64,000 nucleotides of DNA from Gonatopus flavifemur (taxonomy: Eukaryota > Arthropoda > Insecta > Hymenoptera > Dryinidae), in the NCBI GenBank assembly GCA_018340375.1, contig JAFFJZ010000003.1, forward strand, positions 21,886,001 to 21,950,000, given 5' to 3'. The first letter of the stretch is position 1. Every line of letters begins with the position of its first letter. Below the pieces are notes generated by a model. The model was given only the letters and a program-made list of their open reading frames with translations, ran no database searches and was not told the origin of the DNA. This document shows positions 45,052-57,479 of this stretch, piece by piece. Made by a program: the position numbers and the translations under genes.

Positions 45052-45974
45052 AATGTGCATATGCAGCGGTTCAACGAATATTCCCTCCCTCGGCTCTACA
45101 GTTCCACTATATACTTCAATCCAGCCAAGTCCAGGCCGACGAGGTTATCCGCAATAGATGCGTTGACCTTTACAATGGATATACTTGGTATGTGTCGATG
45201 ACACTGTGTACTATGAAGATGCAAGAGAGAAAGACAGAAAGGTGGAGTCCATCTTATTCCTCCACCCTTTCCTGCCCCTCTCTTTCTCTCTTGTCCTATC
45301 CCCTTTTCTCTTCTTCTTCTCCTTCCCTCCTTAAGTTAGTCAGCTATTGAACCCGATCGTTGGGGGACAACACACTTTGAACTATGAACGAGCGTAAATT
45401 TTTCTCCCTCACCTCCCTTCTTCTCGTATCAATATTAATTGCTTTAATTATTGTTCATTGATCAATAATGTAGGTGACCTGTGAGTTATAGAGAGTATCG
45501 AGATAAGGAATTCACGGTACACTGAGGATGAAGAAGCTGTAAAATTGCTAACATCTTGCGAAGTCAATATTTGGACGATTTCAAAAATGTTTCGAACCAC
45601 CACAAGTTGAGTTGATTTTAACATAGCGAAGGTGAGATATTCTACGGTTGATGTAAAACCTACATTCCCCACTGTACAATCAACTAAAATTGTGGCAGGT
45701 CGAATTATTTTTGTGATATCGTCCAAATATTGACTTGACAAGATGTAAATTTTACGACTTTTTTTTCCGCGGTGGACTTTGAGGAAAATTTCTGTAAAAT
45801 CAAACGGAAACGTTATGAACCGGTGGTAGCGATCTGTATTTCATATCCAATTGGATTCATTGGATCACACATTGAGCACAAAGGACGTTTAATGAGAGAG
45901 CAATTTATAAAAATATCTCGGGGACATCTTCATAGCTTGTTCAATGTTTTCTATGAGAAGTTACTTTTCAAAAG

Positions 45975-46231
45975 CACTCAGAGAAAAAAAGGTGCTGAAA
46001 CAGCGAACCTTGCAAATTTGCTTTGCTGATATGGCAAAACTTGTCACTGAATTAGCAAGATATCTTGCTCTTTTAACACGCGCTTGCCATTCAGCAATCC
46101 GGAAAATTCCGTTGAATTGGCAAATATCTTGCTAAAATAGCAATACTTCTGCTGTAACAGCAACCGTTTTGCTGATTTAGCAAAGCGGATTTTTCGGAAT
46201 CGCTTTCTCAGCAAGAATTTTTCTGTGAGTG
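45975..46231. mobile_element. GCTG/CAGC hairpin-word MITE
   Basis: CACTCAGAGAAAAA and GAATTTTTCTGTGAGTG are the ends, with AG outside both. The interior repeats TTTGCTGATATGGCAAAA, TCTTGCTAAAATAGCAAT, TCTGCTGTAACAGCA and TTTTGCTGATTTAGCAAA. It is related to 3583-3909. Confidence 0.65.
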
Positions 46232-49194
46232 AGGAAACACCCTGGTAAAAATTTTCGCTAGTGAAGAAAACTCACAAGGGACTCTTCAGAATGTAACACT
46301 CCAACTAACTGGATTCCATTTATCAAAACTAGTGAAACAGTCATCATTATCTAACGAGGAACTTATTAGAAACTAACATGGCACTTGTGAGAATAATCAG
46401 GGTAAAAATAAAAACTTATTATCGAATTTATGATTGATCCAGATATGTTCTTAGTTTGAACAACTTTGCTTCAACTCAGAGAATTTTGTTTTCTGGTAGT
46501 AACATTGTTTTCTTGCATCAAAAGAACACTGTCTGGAGAGGATTGTATTTTCAGAATAAAGAGACATGTTTTCAATTTGATTAATTATTTTGTTTAGTGT
46601 ACATGCATGAAACATTTTTTCACCAATCATCCAGAAAAATTAATCGATCCAAATATGAATCTAATAAATATTTGGCGAATCTAATGAATAATATTGATCT
46701 GATAATTAAAACCCCTTATTAATGATCTGAGTTGATGATGTATCAATCTAATCTTAGTAATTTTTGGATTAACCTTGGAAGAAATTCACAAGTTTTATCC
46801 AAACATCACTAGTCAGATAAGATTTACAAGTGATTCATTAGTCTCTCACCAGTTTTATTCTAATAAGTTTTCCCCTGCGAATAACTCATGAGTCACGAGG
46901 AAGAAGTTGTGATATTTCTACTAGGGCAATCTTTCTTTACATTGAATTTTAATTCGAAAGTCCCCATCTATCATGAGGTGATTCAATTCTTATTTAGCTC
47001 GATGAAAAGAAATCGTGATAATCAGATTATCAACGAAAGCACGAATTTGCGCGAAATACTTTGTCCTCTGAGTAGGGTACGATGTATAACCGATACCGAT
47101 ACAAATGAGTCAAGCCAAGTCGAAGTCCGTTGGTACATCGTACATCGTCCTCGGTGAATATCCAAGAATATCTCAAGCTGGGACTCCGTGAGCTGTGGGA
47201 CGACGGGTGATGGTCGCGTTCGTTCATCAGTTCAAGGTTAAGAGTACGTAGAGGCGTTAGAAGTTGGTACTAAAGCGCGTCTCAGCGTCCGAGGACCAAA
47301 ATACATTCCCTCGCTCACTGGTTGATATATAAATACATACCACAGGAAAACTCACATGGAATAAACAAAAAAGAAAAAAAGGGAAAAATTATGCACTCAA
47401 TGACCTTGCATTGCGCCAGCTGTAATGCATCATATAAATACGTAAATATTATCGATGGGAAAACTTGGAATCGTAAATGTCACGCAGAGTTGTGAAAATA
47501 TTTCTGAAATGTGGAAAATAAGATACGCGGAAGGTAAATGAAATTTATTACAAACATTCGTGATAAACTTTTCGCAATGCCGTCTCGTTCCAAAGAGAAT
47601 TCTTTGTACATTTCTGAGGAGTGACGGTCAACGCTGTAGGAATTTTAGACTGTTCCTTGGCGGGGGATATTCTACTTGGAGTGTGAATCGAAAATTTCGT
47701 GCATGAAATCAACGATTATTTCCCAGAATTCTAACTATTCTTTGAGGAGCAAGAATATATTCTCCGGAAAGATTCAGAATATTCTCTCAATGCGAGGAAA
47801 ATATCTCAACATGAGAGGAAATTGGGCAGAACTTCTTGACACCGAAGCTGGAATATCGTTTTTTGGTACACTCTAGTGAAAGGGAATCTAACAGAGTTTA
47901 TTATTAAAATATGTTTGAAGAGGCAATTTCAAACGTTGGACAGCTAGAAACGAGCCTTTATGTATAAATTGCGGGAGTTGGCAAATTGTTCAGTACTTGT
48001 GGCAATCTTCGGCAAAAACTATTGTTTCGATCAGAATTATTACTGTTTTTTAAATGGTGCCAACTATTCAAAGAATTTGGGGTGGCCTTTGTTTCGGAAA
48101 TTTTCGAATTCCTTTGGCGTCACCTTCTAAAAAGATTTCAATTCCCATTCGAATAAAGTACATCAGTTTTCATTTTGGTGAAACTGAGTTGATATGTGCT
48201 ACCGAGGAATTCAGAGTTGGGAGATTCTGTGGTTTTGCAACAATTTCTCGTTATAACTGAAAATCGAAGAGTTTGATTGTAATTATTCTTACACTAACTC
48301 AAAGAGTATGTTGAAGAGTATCTCATCGGTTTCTATGCGGTTTGTGTCACAGTATTTGAGGGTTTCCATGATATTCCGTATGGAATTCGATGTTCTATTG
48401 TTCTTTATCGGTATGTTCCAGCGTTGTTTGGTTTGAAACAAGTGGTTTTTTGCTCAAAAAAACCAAACTCAGTTTTTTCCACCATTCATGTGGAAATATT
48501 CATATCATTATTCTTATTTTTTGTATATGTGCTCTGTTTTCCACAAATAAACTTTCATGATCTATATTGGTGATAGTTTTAGAATCACTTTGCACTGTGG
48601 AGAATGGAAATGCACGGGGAAAGATCATCATTCTCATAATTCTAGTGTCGAGTTTTTGTAACAATCTGATATATAGAAGTAAAATATGGAATATTGTTGT
48701 GAAAACTACACGGATATTTGTGATAACGAAACAGATAGTCATTATAACGATCTTCTCCTTCACAATAACGATTTAATATTGCCAGCTCGGTTCATCAAGA
48801 AATACAATTATACACCGAAATAGCGTCAAGGGTTATAAAAAAATTCGAAAAGAATTTTCCCAGAATACCAAAAGTGATCTAAAGAATCTAACTCTTTCCG
48901 GATTTCTTTTTCGATCGAATGTAACGATTTTTGAAGTCATTGTAGAATTCTGCAACAACGTTTTAAGATTGCCAAAAGAACTTCAAAAAATGATATGGGA
49001 TTGTATTTGATGCAGCAAAACTGTTGGAAAAAAGTTCGAAATCATTCATAAAGAATTCTGGAAAATTGATGATCGTTCCTGCCCACAGAGCATAAAAGAA
49101 ATTGGTTTTTCTTTACCAAATTTTTAATAAAAATGTTCATCACTGACTTCCGAATATTTGATAGATCAATTTATCTTTGTTTTACAGAGGCGCA
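46232..49194. other. Mostly unassigned AT-rich sequence
   Basis: Possible worn inverted ends are CAGGGTAAAAATAAAAACTT (about 46400) and AATAAGTTTTCCCCTG (46877), but the pairing is weak. The remaining sequence shows no repeat, exon or RNA that I can support. Confidence 0.3.
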
Positions 49195-49409
49195 TCTTCG
49201 GAAGTAATTAGCACATAAATGCGTTAGGAATTTGCCGTATTTTACCGGAAATTTACTGCAAAATGATAGGAAGAATCCCATGAAGTTTGGAATTTTTAGT
49301 TAAATTTATGGGAAATTTCATATACATGTATCGGAAATTGATTTCCCATCCCACGAACGGAATTTTCCGAATGCTGCGTATAGGAAAATTCCGATTATTT
49401 TTTACAGTG
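49195..49409. mobile_element. 5'-truncated copy of the 2913 MITE
   Basis: It follows 2945-3163 in order: GAAGTAATTAGCACATAAAT, ATGCGTTAGGAATTT, CCGGAAATTTACTG, then the end TTTTTTACAGTG. The left terminal repeat is missing. Confidence 0.75.
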
Positions 49410-49410
49410 C

Positions 49411-50020
49411 CCCTGAAATTTCGGACTTTCTGCAAGAATGATCAAGAGTTGATAAGACTTATTCAGAGTTTTACAGAACAAAAATATAAGATATATCTTT
49501 ACTAATATGTATAAATTGATGATCTGTACAAATAATTTCGATGTTTCGTTTACCTTGGTTGAAAAAATCCATTGATTCTCGCTAAATATGATTGATTTTC
49601 ATTGAAACTCGGACAATGTTCCGATTGAATCTCATCCAGCGATTTTTCAATTAGATTTGGTCAGAAGAATTAATTCTTTCAATATGAATCTGATTAAATC
49701 TCGCCAAATCTCATTGAATCTCGGACAATGTTTTGACCAAATTTTATGAAATTCTTTTAACCAGGGTAAACTTCAATTTATTCTCAAGTTATACTCTGTT
49801 CCGGATAAATATTCTGAATAAAATATTCCGTTTTTTAATAATGATCGAATTTGTTATTTAAGCATTCCTTACAAATTCAACTATTATTACTTTATGAGTC
49901 TTTTAAAACCTTCAAAACTCGTATAAAGTCATCTTTCTTGCTTATATTTTCTTCCTGTGAAACTCTGAATAAGTCTTATCAACTCTTAATAACTCTTGCG
50001 GAAAATTCGAAATTTCAGGG
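49411..50020. mobile_element. GACTTATTCAGAG-word foldback element
   Basis: CCCTGAAATTTCGGACTTTC mirrors CGAAATTTCAGGG, and AGAGTTGATAAGACTTATTC mirrors GAATAAGTCTTATCAACTCT. It abuts the preceding MITE and holds a nested MITE at 49553-49766. Similar words (GAGTTTTACAGAG, AAAGTCTTATTCAGAG) continue to about 50160. Confidence 0.65.
49553..49766. mobile_element. CCCTGGTT-type MITE, TA flanks (nested)
   Basis: CCTTGGTTGAAAAAATCCAT and AAATTCTTTTAACCAGGG are the ends, family of 31015-31148. TA lies outside both. TTGAATCTC and TCGGACAATGTT(C/T)(C/T)GA words recur. Confidence 0.7.
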
Positions 50021-50170
50021 AAAATAAGACTTTTCAAGAGTTTTACAGAGTTACCAAGACTTATTAACGCTTTTCTTGACATAGTTAGGGATATTAAGAC
50101 TTTCAGAAAGTCTTATTCAGAGTCCTTAAGACTTTTAAAGAGTTTTTCAGAGAATTATTCCCACAAAGAG

Positions 50171-50660
50171 GAGACGAGATTGCGCCAGTACCGAACCAGA
50201 TTTGATTACCCTGTGCAGTGCATAAAAATACGACACTGTGTCAATATTCATATACCGTTGTCTCATTACGAAATCGGCGGTGAATCGGAGTTTAAATTCA
50301 TTTTGTAATAGCCAAGAACCAAAGTTAGTAACATTGTAGAATTACATAAAAATGCGAAATTGTGTCAGTACTGATATCACGAGGTCTTGCAACGGAATCA
50401 GTACTGGACCAGAATTCGAATCAACTCCACGAGACGAGACTGAGCCAGTTGTGAACGAGAGTTGATCACATTGTGGAATGTATGGAGAAAGGGTATTCTA
50501 CCGGTATTCATACAACGTTACGTCACTACGACATCAGTGCTGGATCGGAATTCGAATCTACTTTTCAGTATTACGGCTGTTATGATAAGACGAGACTGTG
50601 TCAACAGTGAACCAGAATTGATAAACTTGTGTGATACATGAAAACACTATATAAGAATTA
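50171..50660. repeat. Degenerate minisatellite, about 130-155-bp unit
   Basis: Four diverged units begin near 50171, 50305, 50431 and 50587. Shared landmarks are GAGACGAGA(T/C)TG, GAACCAGA(A/T)TTGAT, CATAAAAAT(A/G)CGA, and (G/T)TCGGAATTCGAATC(A/T)AC. It starts right after the foldback element at 49411. Confidence 0.55.
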
Positions 50661-51074
50661 GCGATAATCATCGACATTCGTACGATTCTATAAGATATAT
50701 AGGGTCTTATGAAAGTATTGCAACAACAACATAGCTAACTACGAAAACTCAAGTCCTGAGAAAAATGTCAAATACTAGGTTGTTAGGAAGTTTCACTGGG
50801 GTGTTTTCGCCTCATGATAACCTTGAATTTGAACTTAATAATAGCCTTCAAGGTAATTCCAAGATAAAGTTATCTTTTGTGAATGGCATCCCATATTTTT
50901 GATTCCAGGGATCCGAAGAACGAAAAATTCTCACTGTCTGGACGCTGTACAGTAATGTTTCTTTTTCTCAGTGTACCCTGGCTACGCGGATAAAATCCTC
51001 CAATACTGAGTACTGTACACAGAAAGAAAAAGTTATCAATACTTGAATAACATTTATCAACATTTAGAAAAGTA

Positions 51075-51226
51075 ACTGTCAGGTTAGGGAAAAAGAACAC
51101 CGCTGAAAAATCTTTGCAGTAAGGTTATCAAAAATTCGTAGTGAAAATACTAAACGTTGATGGTTTTATTGTTCTTGTTTACAGTGAAAATTCTTCCGCG
51201 ATACTCTTTTTCCCTAAATTGTCAGT
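51075..51226. mobile_element. Short MITE
   Basis: ACTGTCAGGTTAGGGAAAAA mirrors TTTTTCCCTAAATTGTCAGT. The inner part is unique. TA precedes the left end only. The region 51227-53289 shows no element that I can support. Confidence 0.6.
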
Positions 51227-53289
51227 CATTTTTCAAAATAATCATGACCTCTGTCTTTTCGTGTAGTAGCCAACACGATTGGCTCGTGTTACTACAGTAA
51301 GAATGCAAAACGACTGGAAATTGATTAATTTGTGAAATCCAAAAAAACATGACCAAAATACACTGGAATTGATTGAGATATTGATTCACATGTTGTAATA
51401 TTTGCACACAATCGCATGAAACCAATTTTACAGATGTCAATTTTTCTGTAATAGTTTGCAAGATCCTTAATGTACGTACGCATTTAAGGAACTTCAAGCA
51501 TCAAAAGGGACAGATGAACTGGTTCCACATACTTTTCAACGGTCGAGCAATGGTCAACAATTTCAAGTATATGCATGGCGTTTAAAGTTAGCATTAGTAA
51601 CTCCGGCAACGACACTGCGAGCAAAGCAAACAAAGCAAACCATAAGAAAACTGCTCCATGGCGATTTATTACATCAAATATAAATTCATGTGGCCTAGAC
51701 TGAAATATTATTTGTTTAAAAAAAAACTTTTAGTTGAAGGGATTATTATTATGTTTTTATTTGATGTAGTATTTCACTAAATTCTTAGTTACGACAAGTA
51801 AACAGTTTTCTCAGTGAAGATATTTTTCTGAGACAAGAGAGAAAACGATATCGTCAAATTTCATGTTTTTTGTTTTCTTTTCTCGGTCACATGAATTGTT
51901 CACATCCCCCGACAATGAAGTCCCCGTTATATTGAAACAGATGATCATACTCCTTTATTCTTAGGCTCTCCCTCTCCTTGTACAAAACACAAATGGTACA
52001 TTTCTAAGTTTGCGTTAATTGCATACCTCGAATCTTGCTGTAGAAACAAGGCGAGATAAAACCCTTTGATAAGACCACCCTTTACTGCACACTCATCATC
52101 CTTGACTATATTTGAATATAGAGTGTATGATACGTCATTCTGATGACTATAAAGGTACAAATACAACGAGACACAGTGTGCATGAAAATATCATGGGGCA
52201 ATGTGTGTTCTATTTTTCAAGAGCACTATGTTGACGCCCCTGTCTGGCCCTTGCAGTCTACCACCCCCAACCCCAATGTCTGCTACGTACATTCATCGTC
52301 GAGTGCGTCGGAGTGCGGCTTCTCTACATGTGAATGTCTGTGTATAATCGATGAAGGGGGTTCCATCTACGTACGCATACGCTTGGTGCAATTTTTTCAT
52401 CCCTGAATTGTAGCCTATATCGCTATCTTCTCCTCTCGCATGGTTAGCGAGCGAAGCAATATTATATTCCTTTGACAAACAAAGGATAACGCGCCTCATC
52501 GGAGTATCATAATTTCATTCAATATCGTGAATTTTTATGTTAATTTTTTTTCCCTCCATTCGAGCATTCAGTACGGTACGATTACTGAACACGGGATCTG
52601 TCACTGGAAAGATTATTAATATATTTATTTTTATACGTCAACAATATCTTGGTGGTCTTTGTATAAAGTTATGGAGAAATAGAGTTTGTTCCCTAGATAT
52701 TGATATAGAACGATTGTTGTTGGGTGGGTATTATTTCTTCGCAGTGAGGGGGATATAGTCCGCTGGAATGAGAGTTATTTTTCATTGTTGATGCGAGAGA
52801 AAAATGTGGATTATTTTCTTTGTTTGTGGATAAATCATTTCCGACGCTTTGGGATCCATCGTATGTCTATTTGTATTTCTGCTTCACAAATTGCAGGTTT
52901 TTTTTATTGAAGAAGATTTTTAATAAACATAGGCTGAAGGATCTGCGCAGTCTGAGGAACGAATGGAAGGTTATGATTTGAGTGAAGTTTCAAGTTCCCG
53001 AGCATTCAAAAATTTGCTGGGAGTCAACAAAGAATGGTTTGTCACACCCTGAAAAATTAACGTTAAGTTCCAGTCATCGAGGGACAAGTGCACTGAGGGG
53101 AGAGTTTGTTTGTGACAAAGAAGGTTTATTAATTATAAACAAACTATCATTCGAGTGGAATAAGATTTATTAATAGTTAACAAACCTTATTTGATTGAAA
53201 TAAATTCGGAATACTTGTTTCTATCGAATCTTCCAAACTATTTGAAAAATCATTCATTTATCCACTGAAAACCCAATTTCTTAGATTAA

Positions 53290-53520
53290 AAGAAAATTAG
53301 AATTTTAAAAGATATCTTCCAAAAGTACAAGAAGTCTTGAAGAATTTTCTAAAAGATATCTTTTCGTATTCGAACAACATTGCAACATGAACAGATTTCT
53401 AAAAGATCTCTCGGAGACATCTCAAAGATATCTTTAAGAAGAAATTAAGAAATCTAAAAGAGTTCTTCAAGATTTCTTGAATATGTCTTGAAAAATTCAT
53501 AAAAATATCTTGGAAGAAGC
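53290..53520. repeat. AAGATATCTT-word block, left
   Basis: AAAAGATATCTTCC, CAAAGATATCTTTAAGAAG and TTCTTGAATATGTCTTGAA words recur. With 54200-54447 it may be one arm of a larger element interrupted by unique DNA and a tRNA-like sequence. Confidence 0.45.
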
Positions 53521-53627
53521 TTGAATTTCTTCACAAAAAAACAATTCTCACGTCTTCTTCTTCCTTCTCCCCCCTATTTGTTTTTATCGCTCTCGCACTC
53601 CTATGGAAGTATACTTTATCTCGATCC

Positions 53628-53698
53628 TTGAGGTTGCGGGAATCGAACCCGCGTATCTTACGATGTACTTACGCTTCAGTAACCTGAGCTATACAGAC
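53628..53698 (-). other. tRNA-like sequence with intact T arm
   Basis: On the minus strand the A box TAGCTCAGGTTACTGAAG and B box GGTTCGATTCC are well spaced, and the T stem GCGGG/CCCGC is perfect. The acceptor stem (GTCTGTA against AACCTCA) does not pair and the anticodon arm is poor. It is therefore a tRNA pseudogene or SINE head. No SINE tail was recognised. Confidence 0.5.
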
Positions 53699-54199
53699 AG
53701 TTTGATTTCGGTGCTTATAATTGTCAATATGAGATAGTGAAATAGTGTCAGTGGTGTACATTTTCAGAATAAAAATGATCTTCTGAAAAAAAACTGTTAT
53801 TATATAAACAAATGTCAGATGAATTTCTATCTCATCGTTATTGAAGAATAACTGATCAATAAGTATAAATGAGAATTTTTTCAAATTTACTTGATGGCTG
53901 TGCATAAAATTGAGCGTAAAAAGTTGAGTAATTTGTAAAATATTTGTGTCTTGGAGATTCGTTAATTCCAGCGCGGGCATTAAAAGGTTACAAAATCGTA
54001 CTTTTTGCGGAATTTAAAATCTCTTGGCATGTATGTAGATTTTTCAAGCTTTCGATTTGTGAGCGAATTTATCACATCTGTAATTCGATTATAATAAAAA
54101 GCACATACCAAGTGCTTGGTCAATTCATATGATTTATATGATTCATGTCAATTCATATGATCAGGTATTCATAACCTAAACCTGCTGACAATCTATCTT

Positions 54200-54447
54200 C
54201 TCAAACATATCTTTTGTCCATGTCTCCCAAGAAGATATATTTCAAACGCTTCTAAAAGATATCTTTAAGATATCTCACATGGTCGTCTTGGAGATGTCTC
54301 GAATCAAGACATCTTTTAGAAATCTTCTACAAGACTTCTTTTCAACACTTCTGAAAGATATTTTTAAGAACTCTTCAAGAACGTTCTTGAAGATTTCTTG
54401 ATTCAGTATTCTTTTAGATATCTCCAAGAACTGTGTGCTGTGTGGGG
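54200..54447. repeat. AAGATATCTT-word block, right, with CCCACACAGCAC end
   Basis: CTAAAAGATATCTTTAAGAT, AAGACATCTTTTAGAAATCT and TTTTAGATATCTCCAAGAAC lead to a GTGTGCTGTGTGGGG end. That end is like CCCACACAGCACAGC at 61432, inverted. The matching left end was not located. Confidence 0.5.
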
Positions 54448-54828
54448 AAGAGAACGAAACATTAGAATTCCGTCACTCTTCACTAGAAAGTATGGTAATT
54501 TCAATGACAAAATATAATGCATAACCCCAAAATGAGATTTTGTCCCTACTTTACTGTGAAATGTAGCAGTTCTGTTAGATAACTTCTCTCTGCGTGTAAT
54601 GAACCCTGTTCAAAAAGTCCGAAAGATTCTGAAAAATTCCAATAGCTGCTGTGACAGAAACTGCATGGAAACTGCTCTAGCTAATCTGATCATACAAAAA
54701 TATTCAGTATAATCCTGTGGGTATCATTTTCATATCTTATATAATCTAGTGGTAATTCAGTAAAATACCAAATCATGGTAAACAGTGACTGAAAACATAC
54801 CGTATGCTTGGGAAATTTGTATACTTAA

Positions 54829-55044
54829 CGGCATTCACCACCTTCCCAAAAAGTTACTGAATTCCAAAATCGCCCCCCCCCAGTTTTCTCAGAAACCAAC
54901 AAATAAAATGAAAAATAAAGAGTAGCTGCACTTTCTTTGATATGCTAAGAAGATGCACCTGTTCATGAAAATCGAGTATATTCATTAATCGTTGAGAAAA
55001 CTGGGGGGGGAGAGATCTAGTAACTTTGCCTCTGATGAATGCCC
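54829..55044. mobile_element. TTAA-flanked MITE, copy 2
   Basis: It is bounded by TTAA at 54825-54828 and 55045-55048. CGGCATTCACCACCTTCCC to TTTGCCTCTGATGAATGCCC is nearly the same as 18693-18904, apart from poly-C/poly-G length differences beside the AGTTTTCTCAG arms. Confidence 0.8.
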
Positions 55045-55101
55045 TTAAAGTGTACCGCAATATTTTCAATCATTCAGTACAAATTCGGTATAAATTTGCT
55101 A

Positions 55102-55232
55102 CCCAGGTAAAAATATTCTATCAAGTCCTATTAAGAATGGTGAAATTTCCAATTGAATATCATCAAATTTCCATTGAAACTTATTCATTTTCCCATTCGT
55201 CAATGAGATTTTACAGATTATTTGTAACAGGG
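55102..55232. mobile_element. CCTGTTAC...CCTGGG MITE, copy 3, TA flanks
   Basis: CCCAGGTAAAAATATTC to ATTATTTGTAACAGGG is the reverse complement of 20206-20336 and 36459-36586. TA lies outside both ends. The sequence on either side (CAATATTTTC, ATTCGGTATA, then TTTCGGTATATTTTTG) looks like an older GGTATA-word repeat that also received the TTAA element. Confidence 0.75.
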
Positions 55233-57479
55233 TATGGATCTTCCGGACATATCAAATTTCGGTATATTTTTGATATAAATCAAGTCTGATTTCGGTAACA
55301 GTATCATTTGAGTATAGAAAATTGAGTATAGAATTGAGGTATAGAAAATTCACAAACATACCGGATAATTTCAGTATGATCAAAGTATGATCGCATTTGC
55401 TAGGGCGATGAGTTATTTTGTTTATCTCAGGATTTATCAAGTTTTGTCGATCATATTAAGGTTGCAAAGAAGCAGAATTTTTTACAAAAAAACAAAGAAC
55501 CAGGTTTTTCTTATTTAAGCCTGGATTTTTATGTTGAATTCAGTTCTTCCAATCTGAATAAGAAATTTTGTGTGTGAGTCTGAACAGTGTGAGTCTGAAC
55601 AGAAACTATGGACTTTTTCCGAACTATGGCAAGTACGAACCCTTTGCCAATTCTGGTGATGTCTAAATAGGAAAGGGTTAAGAATAATCTTCGCTTCATA
55701 GGTTCAATATAATTCATACAGAATATTCAGAATTGTTATCAAGATTTTGTATGAATCTTTCAAACCTAGGAAAGATAAGAAAGGATCGACATCATTACCC
55801 TGCGATCCACACACGTATGGAATAGAGTTATAGTCGTGCGAATGTCATTTCTTTGATCTTCCCGAATGGAACGTATCACGAACGTATCTCCTTAACGAGA
55901 AATCTTATTCATCGATGCGTGAGAAATGCTTTTTGTCTTCACAGTTGTGCGCATTCACGTATTCGCATATACGTAAGCAAATGCACACGTATAACGTATG
56001 AAACATTGGTGCCGTCTTGGCTGCCGCAGTCAAGAACCGAAGACCACTCTCGCTGATATAAGGCATGTAGAAGAGAATGTTTTCTTGGCATTGGTTCAAG
56101 CATCAGGGTTGAATGTACTATGTTTCTAATTTTACTTGCAGTCCACTGTTTTTCTCTAGGTCTAGTGCAAATACTTACAAAGTCTCTTCATTGCCCGCTG
56201 TCTGAAAGCTGTTCCATTATTGGTATGCATTCAACGAGGAATCCGTAATTTCTCGATCTTTTCTTGGAATCTTTCATTACGGTTTATTGGCACCGTGGTC
56301 AAAAGATCAAAGATTCGAACCTCCCTTTCTCATTGGCGATTCTTCTGTTCAGTTGTTTTCATAACTTTCAAACAAATTCTTCAGTTTTTTTTCTTCGGGG
56401 TAGGTACGTTTCTATTCAGGGATACGATTTCGAAAGTCAATTTTGTTGATCCGTTGTTGCTGTTTCTCGTTCTCCAAAGACGTCAAAGGATCGATTTCAG
56501 ATATGAATTGAGAAATATATTTTTAGTTATATAGAATTTTCTAGATATTTCAATCGGATACGGCAAAAGAAAAACCAACGATCAAATGGTTTCACAAAAA
56601 ATATTCTCATCTCCATATTTCAAAATTCAACTGTCATTCGTAATGCTCTTTGACAGTTTTATTCGTTTGATATGTGGAACCTTGATTATACCAGCGAACC
56701 AGTCTATGAGCGGAGTTAATTTTTAATCAGTGAATTCTCATTAAGGCAATCAATGTCAGTTCTATTCTCCATCAATTCATTCTCAAGGACAGATTCATGG
56801 AGAATCATTCTGTACTTTAATTCGGGATTCCTATTCAAATTATAATTGAATTAAATCTCTATTGATATAATACGAAATCATTTTCATCTCTTCTCTCTTC
56901 ATTTTACAGGGTGAAGGAAAATTACTGTTACCCTTGACGTGTGCAGAATGTTCTCGCAATGCGCATAAATGCATAATAATATGAAATGTGAATGAATTAA
57001 GGTGATAATTATTCTAGGAAATTTATCAAATCTGAAATCAGTGAAATACAGGGGGAATAGTCATACATATACATATATTTATATAATTTCCATCAATAAG
57101 GGATGATATGTTCAAACTATGCTTTAGGATTCAACGTGCCAACGTTCATATTTTTTGTTGTTTCATTAATAAACAGCGATACAATTTCCAATCCCTGATC
57201 TTGGAAATGGCCTGGGATTTTTTGAGAAAATAAGCTTGAGATGAGCCACTGGAATAGCAATTTGGCCAATAACAAGATGAAATTGAAAACTCCCAAGCAC
57301 TAACTGGTTTTGAAGCTTCGTTTTAAAATTCAACGAATCATTGCCTGAAAAAAGATTTCAGATGGATTTTTAACTCCCTAAATGTTTTCAAAATTATATC
57401 TATCATCCCTAAACTCTTCTACAAAATTTATAATAAATACGAACAACATTTCAATATCGAAGGATTTTGTAGAACCGCG
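55233..57479. other. Element-poor AT-rich sequence
   Basis: Apart from TATAG/GGTATA-like words up to about 55400, no inverted repeat or tandem repeat was found. Open frames such as 56220-56534 (+) are rich in Phe/Leu/Arg and show no domain. Confidence 0.4.

Noticed and set aside
50171..50660. Direct repeats as a CRISPR-like array
   Set aside because: Units are long and diverged without conserved short repeats and unique spacers, and the DNA is eukaryotic.
56220..56534. 104-codon + strand frame
   Set aside because: It is a Phe/Arg/Leu-rich AT artefact. A GATTCGAACC string inside it looked like a tRNA B box, but no A box or stems are present.
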